From assembly GCA_034766995.1 (NCBI GenBank), contig CM068314.1, positions 14,680,201 to 14,744,200 on the forward strand: 64,000 nucleotides of DNA. The letters run 5' to 3'. The notes under the pieces were generated by a model. It was not told the DNA's origin, ran no database searches, and was given only the letters and a program-made list of their open reading frames with translations. Positions 58,543-64,000 of the stretch are shown here, one piece after another; within the stretch, counting starts at the first letter, position 1, and each line of letters begins with the position of its first letter. The stretch is from Acanthacorydalis orientalis (Eukaryota > Arthropoda > Insecta > Megaloptera > Corydalidae). A program made the translations under genes and the position numbers.

Positions 58543-58566
58543 GATAGATATATATATATATATATA
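58504..58566. repeat. (TA)n array with TAGA units
   Basis: It begins at the end of the mariner 3' repeat. Confidence 0.95.
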
Positions 58567-58739
58567 ATTTTGAATGCAAATCAGTATGATACATCTCGTT
58601 TTCTATCTAAACAATTCACATGAAATCGACATGGAATCATCTAAATATACCAAATGTACAGGTGAACGTCATAAATATCAGACATGTAACGTTACATCCA
58701 TTACAATTGAACATTATCGATTCGTGTGTTGATAAACCA

Positions 58740-59050
58740 CGTCTCAATTCCAGCTAGTGCTCAATCTTGCGGAAATGGATGACGACTATCGAGTCAGTTC
58801 GTTGCACCGTGCAGAACTGTACGTCACGGATATACAATAAAACGAAAATAAATTAACGTAAATATTTTTACGGGACGCATAGTAAATATATACGGAATGC
58901 AGATCGATTCTGGCTTAGCGCCATCGTCTAAATCAAACGAATCGATGGACGGTGTCATAATATTTCAATTCGGCCGGAGTTAAATGAAATTAAACAGAAA
59001 TGCGATGCATTAAAAGCGGTTGGCATTTGGAAATATATACACTCTCACTT
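58740..59050. promoter_or_regulatory. complex island, possible regulatory DNA
   Basis: CAGCTAGTGCTCAATCTTGC, GATGACGACTATCGAGTCAG, TTCGTTGCACCGTGCAGAAC and AAACGAATCGATGGACGGTG are far from AT-simple. A 28-codon frame after TCAATTCCAG is open, but no good donor follows. I therefore prefer conserved non-coding DNA upstream of the minus-strand gene to an exon. Confidence 0.3.
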
Positions 59051-59853
59051 GATGAGATTTTTTTTAGACATGCCATGCCCGAGTGTGGTTTTATTTGAGA
59101 AATTATTATCATCTATATATATAGAAAGTGAGATTCGATTTAAAGGTGATATAAACAGAGCGTGTTGTCGATGAAGTACACTTAAAAATTGACATTAAAA
59201 TATAAGCTTTAAAAAATCAAATTGAGTTTTAAATGTGCAGTAGATAAAATTTAATCATAGTAATAAAGCGAAAGTAATACTTTTAAACAGGTATTTTTAT
59301 ATAACATATAAAGAGGAAGTGTGTGCATGTTTTAAATACGGAAAAAGTAAAATACCATTTTGAAATGAAAAAACTTACATCATTACAATAATATGTCAAA
59401 CTCTATATGTGTAGGATTATTTTATAGACATTTTTTATTAGTATATAAAAAAAATTTCAAAATAAAATATTATCTAAATTCATTAGAGATATATTAAGAA
59501 AATAATCACGTCAATATATAATTTTCGGAACAATATTTTCAAGATAATTCTTTTTGAACGAATAATTTTTTTATGCATTTATTAGTGATATTATTACAGA
59601 TGATTATTTAGTGATTAATTTATTAATACGATGTATTCAAATTTTTTCAAGAATTTTAAGTTGTTTAAGTTTTTTAAATATTTGTGTTTCATTTATTTCT
59701 GTTTTTGTTTTATTCACGGGTCTAAATTCAATTTCTAATATATAAAAATTTTAAACCGTTTATCATTAAGAAAATATTTATTAAAGAATATTAAATTTGA
59801 ACTCTTTAATATACTAAAAAAATTATAACAATCATTCATTCACAGTTAATTTG
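59051..59853. other. AT-rich flank, nothing recognised
   Basis: No exon borders, arrays or element ends. Confidence 0.5.
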
Positions 59854-60457
59854 TTAGGTTATCAGAAAAATAATTGCGGATATGACCTTCAAACTTATAT
59901 ACATTTATAGCTTTTTTGATTTTCCTAGCTGTTTCAACTGGTCCAGAACTGTTGGATGACTAACGCTTAACTTTGTGCAAGCTCTAGAATTATTGTACGT
60001 GGTTCTGATTCAACTCAAGCCTTCAGTTGGTCGTTATGAACTGAAGAAGCACGTCCGCGACCTTCTCCATCTTCAAAGTTCTTGTCCTTAGTACGAAAGT
60101 TTTAGAATCATCATTGCACCATACGTTCCTTAACAGTACCAACACCAAAAGCATCGTTTAGTTTATGAGCTTAGTTTATGAGCGTTTATGAGTTTATGAG
60201 TTTCTGCTGTTTTATCACTCGTTTTGAACTCATACAAAAAATTTGCTCTTATTTGCTTCTTTTCCATCTTTAACTTAATAGCCCAATTTGAAGTAAAATT
60301 AATAATAAAACCAAAGTCGATATTACCAAAATATAGAATGAAAAATGGACTTTAAAATGATATTAACATGAACACGACAAAATGACATTTTCATTTGAAA
60401 AAATTAAGTTCAGAATTCAAAAAAAGAAACAAAAATCATTATTTTTCTACCATCCTG
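59854..60457 (-). mobile_element. family A mariner deletion derivative (MITE), copy 2
   Basis: The ends are TTAGGTTATCAGAAAAATAA and, inverted, TCAGGATGGTAGAAAAATAA, with TA at 60458-60459. The minus strand reads, in broken frames, a start close to the 9001 copy, then WFxNFRTKDKNFEDGEGRGR, ASSVHNDQLKA and VESEPRTIILELAQS. These are the mariner N-terminal DNA-binding domains. It stops at the junction also used by the 9001 copy. A local duplication of TTAGTTTATGAGC-type units (about 60158-60205) is private to this copy. Confidence 0.88.
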
Positions 60458-60999
60458 ATATATGTGTGAAAATTTTAATTCTAGTTAATACAGATTTTTT
60501 AATCTCTCTTATATAACAGAGTCTACCTGTAACTGTCTATCTGTATCTGATGATTTTTACATATAAAATAGACGAAGTCAACGAATGAATAAGAATCTAC
60601 TGTTCTCATGAAATAATTAGAATATTCGTTATCTGTCATCATTAATAATGACGTTAGGTAGTAGCAGAAAGAAATGCCGAATATTAAAAATAAAAACAAT
60701 CGATCATAGTCAATACTCATAATTCAGTTTCATTTTAGTTGAACGCTGTTATGTTTAATTATTTTCTAATTATATAAAGCAAAGACAAATGAAAATAGAC
60801 TCTATACTGTCATTAAGTTAGTCATTTCAAAAAAAAAAAATAACTTAAGAACTAAAACAACTGAAAAAACACTATTCAAAATCAGAACAAATCTGGGAAA
60901 AAACTTTCTCCTGTTTAAATTCTTGATTTTACAACGTGTTATTTTTCATTAAAAAAAAGAGCATAAAGAACAAACTATCGTTTAACGTTGACACTTTTT
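60458..60999. other. AT-rich flank, nothing recognised
   Basis: No features. Confidence 0.5.
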
Positions 61000-61320
61000 T
61001 GAATCAATCCAAGATTTAAGTGAAATAAAACAATCCAGCGAGTTAAAACCGTACGTCTAAATATATCTTCTGGATCAAACACAAACGGCGTTGAAATCTC
61101 CGAACCGAATTCCCAAGACATTCAATATCAACATAAAAAGTGATCTGTTCAACAAGTACGAGTTTTTCGTGCGTCTGAGACGCGTGCACGTCGACACAGT
61201 ATTAAATCCGATGAAATATTAAAGTTCGCTAGTATATATGTAATATATAGTGCGATCCTCAAGCTGTGCGCGTTGAGAGAATATAATCATGAGATTTCAA
61301 CTACCATGCTAATGACTATT
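61000..61320. promoter_or_regulatory. complex CpG-containing island, possible regulatory DNA
   Basis: GAAATCTCCGAACCGAATTC, TTTTTCGTGCGTCTGAGACG and CGTGCACGTCGACACAGT are clearly more GC-rich than the flanks. No open frame with splice borders. Function is inference from composition only. Confidence 0.3.
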
Positions 61321-62001
61321 TTACACTTGAAAGTACCGAGTCATATAACGTTATTATGATAATCGTGTTCCAAGTGGAAACTTACATTCGTGGTATTTGT
61401 AATGTTACAATTAGGGAATTGTTATAAATTTTAACAATTAAGACGTTACGCAGTTCCTTGGATTCTAAAATATCTTCATAAATACTAATTAGTACTTACA
61501 ATGTTTTTTATTGATACAATTAGAAAATGTCAGAAGATACTATAATAGAAAAATTACTGACAAATACATTTTTAACAATAACAAGAATTTTTTTGAAAAT
61601 AAAAAATCTCAACTGTTACGACGATACTAAAATCTGTACTTAATAAGAACGTATGTCCTTTTGAATATCATTATCAAGGAAATTAAAAATGTTATTGGAA
61701 ATCAGTGCAAAAGAGAGACATTTAATCATACAAAATGGAAAATCATGGAAGAGGCTTTTATTCATCAGTGGATTGTCACAGGCTGATGATGATGATGATT
61801 TCTCTGATATAATTATGATTTTTGACTACTTTAACATATTAAAGGATATTTAATTTATATTAAACTACCTATGTACCAATGAAAGTTTTTAACAATGTTC
61901 TGATAAGATTAGTTAATTATTCATTACCATTAAATTTCATATTTCCAGCTTAGTTTTACTTGTTCAAATACTAAAGAAGATAAAAAGATAGATCTATAGG
62001 A
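61321..62001. other. AT-rich flank, nothing recognised
   Basis: Only a short GAT-type run (CTGATGATGATGATGATT at about 61782) stands out. Confidence 0.5.
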
Positions 62002-62029
62002 ATATATATATATATATATATATATATAT
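62002..62029. repeat. (TA)n microsatellite
   Basis: About 14 units. Confidence 0.96.
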
Positions 62030-62054
62030 TCTTTTATCTCATTTTTCTAATTTT

Positions 62055-62115
62055 TAGATCAAGCGGTAATGACCTCAGCTGTCGATGCGCCCTAAAACTC
62101 CAATAACCCATCCAC
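62055..62115 (-). repeat. dispersed repeat fragment, inverted match to 20455-20512
   Basis: AAGCGGTAATGACCTCAGCT then GTCGATGCGCCCTAAAACTC and CAATAACCCATCC is the complement of the 20455 copy with several substitutions. Confidence 0.65.
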
Positions 62116-62397
62116 TCCAATTTTTAGAGTACATATATGAATTCGATAAATAGTTCAATCTTAGTAAAACAAGAAAATATAAAAATAAAATGTTTGATTA
62201 TGTTTAGAATGTACTGAAATGACAATCAGATATTATTATTTTCCAAAACCGTGCACAAGATTTGTTACAATATTACTAAATCTAATAAAGAAGTAGTAGT
62301 AATAACATTTACTCGTCCATTTGTGAATATTTTGCTTTTTATTTCATGTCGAGCTAAATAGTAAAGTTTAGAAGAAAAAAGTTAGAATTTAATTAAC

Positions 62398-62407
62398 ATA
62401 TATATAA

Positions 62408-62465
<58 letters not shown>
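62398..62465. repeat. (TA)n microsatellite
   Basis: Broken TATAAA units followed by about 22 perfect TA units. Confidence 0.96.
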
Positions 62466-62469
<4 letters not shown>

Positions 62470-64000
62470 TATATTTTATTCAAATCAGAGATAAAATTTA
62501 ATGATCATTTTTAATCTTAACGGTTCAAAGAATGACAGCAATTAAAAAAATTAATATTTATTATAAACACATACTTGTTTCAAACCTGTTGAGTATTTAT
62601 TTTTAAACAGTTCGTGTTTTTATATAAATTTAAATGAACCAGCAATAAAATGATTTTCTGAAAACGAATGTATCTAATCATACGAGAAAATATTTATAAA
62701 TACTTATTTCTGTTTTATTATGAAAGCTGTATTTATTTTTAACATAAATTTATGTACATTTACCTACACAGCTAATTGCTTAATATTATATTTAATTATT
62801 ATTGATATTATTTATAAAAATATAGCAGTAATTAACGTGAATACTGCATTTATATGAAAGTGTATTAATTGTAAAAGAAATCATTTAAATTATGGAAAAC
62901 CGGTCATATTTATTTTAATTCGGATTTCTACAATTAGACAGTTAAATAAGTAATATCAATGTGTTTAAAGAACGTTTAGATGTTTATTTTAAACAGTTAT
63001 AATATTTTAAAATAAATAAATTAATTTTGAATTTCAAAACGATTTTAAAGTAACTTTACAAATAAATATTTTGTCCTACAATAGAAATTAATTGAACATT
63101 TTATGATAAAAATCTTAAAAAACAGAATAATATTTTGATAAATAAATTTGAAATTTCTGTAATTAATTCTAGGTATGATAGAAACAACAGATTTGTAAAC
63201 TTTAATTTAAAATTAATTAGAAAGACGTGCAGATTAATAGAAATACAAAATAAATTTGCTTATTTATATAAATTTAATTAATGAATGAAACCCTAGAATA
63301 AACTTTCCAAATGGGTTTATTCATCTGTGATATATCTCGTTTCCAAAAAAGTAATTTGAATGAAACTTTGTATATTTTCATTACTTTCTAAAATTAACTC
63401 AATTGATGAGCCGTGCTGGAATGTATGAAATGCCTTAGAGTTGTTTACCATTGTTTTAAATAAAGAATTGAAATCAAATAAAACCGAAATTATCATTCGA
63501 ACGAATCGAGAAATTTCAAATATTCCAATTGATTTATTTCTCGTTTAACAAAAACAGAAACAACATCAAACAGTATTCTTCTATAAAGTTATTAAAAAAA
63601 AAAACTAAATGTACATTTACACTGGCTATTAAAAATGTTACATTAAGTGTGTATATAAATATTTTTTTAATGACAAAATGTCAATGTCATTATCACTACA
63701 ACTACTATACAAAATCTATGTTGTTTAAAAATAGAAAAAATTCGATAATAGCTGGTATCTATCCTCTGTGTTACCTATTATTTATAGTAATTCGACATTC
63801 GAGTATTTCGTGATTTAACGACATTGTGATGAGTGCTGTAAAAGTATAATTGACCAATCGTCTGTAACCTAACTCTCAGTTAAAAGGTTTGCCGACAACT
63901 AATATCATGTTACTCAAGTTTCGAAGAAAGTGGTCTGCCGAAGAAATTAAATACAAATATTTTACATTAAACACACAAAAAAGAATTTGTTGACCGTTCA
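62466..64000. other. AT-rich flank, nothing recognised
   Basis: A 94-codon plus open frame at 63529-63813 has no exon borders or motif. 63780-63960 is slightly more complex. No element ends were recognised up to the window edge. Confidence 0.5.

Noticed and set aside
58740..58850. plus-strand exon after TCAATTCCAG
   Set aside because: The open frame is only 28 codons and no acceptable donor follows.
1..64000. CRISPR array, prokaryotic operon, rRNA gene or telomeric TTAGG array
   Set aside because: None was seen. Repeats lack spacer structure, no long prokaryote-like coding frames exist, and TTAGG occurs only in transposon ends and isolated sites.

Overview
This is a very AT-rich eukaryotic window that looks like insect nuclear DNA. 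I judge this from arthropod-type mariner remnants of at least six kinds, pogo-, hAT- and tRNA-SINE-like elements, more than 45 long (TA)n arrays, and spliced exons with canonical GT/AG borders in otherwise stop-filled DNA. A hymenopteran would fit the base composition and mariner load, but I cannot prove the order. There are no prokaryotic operons, CRISPR arrays or rRNA genes, and I saw no intact tRNA gene. Nearly all short open frames are translations of TA arrays or chance frames.

The one real gene I can support lies on the minus strand and covers most of the window with intron. Coding exons are seen at 55653-55548 (start codon MGAHGSK...), 52380-52243 and 34601-34437. A second, alternative first coding exon lies at 16197-15999 (start MGPLQK...). 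All four end after the first base of a codon, so they are mutually compatible with one shared downstream exon below 15999 or beyond the window. The upstream start carries an N-myristoylation-type signal (G2, S6, K7) and the downstream start does not. The encoded segments are basic and Ser/Thr-rich with no domain I recognise, so I give no gene name. The upstream promoter should lie around 55.7-56.4 kb and the internal one around 16.2-16.5 kb.

The introns are packed with decayed transposons. Family A is a mariner with TTAGGTTGGTAG ends (9.0, 37.1, 54.8 and 59.9 kb). Two copies keep only the N-terminal part, one joins the N-terminus to the C-terminus, and one is just two ends back to back. Family B is a mariner with TTAGGTGTA ends (about 1.0, 6.0, 17.0, 28.4, 29.1, 44.5 and 53.1 kb), and most copies share one internal deletion joining the transposase N- and C-termini. 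Family C is a long-inverted-repeat element of about 370 bp with a second hairpin inside each arm, in more than ten copies. Family D is a short element with ends reading GGTGATTCAATTTAGGC whose four copies all sit in or beside (TA)n/(GA)n arrays. There are also single remnants of other mariners (0-0.56, 40.6, 42.5-43.1, 47.8 and 57.7-58.5 kb), a pogo-like MITE with TA duplication (51.2 kb), a hAT-like MITE with an 8-bp duplication (39.2 kb), a tRNA-derived SINE (2.1 kb) and a young 0.54 kb tandem duplication (48.3-49.4 kb).

Between the repeats lie a few higher-complexity islands (about 4.3, 10.4, 41.7, 50.3, 58.8 and 61.1 kb) with octamer, homeodomain or E-box-like motifs. They are candidate intronic or upstream regulatory DNA. 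I found no self-contained novel system. The most interesting items are the alternative-start gene and the nested-hairpin element family.
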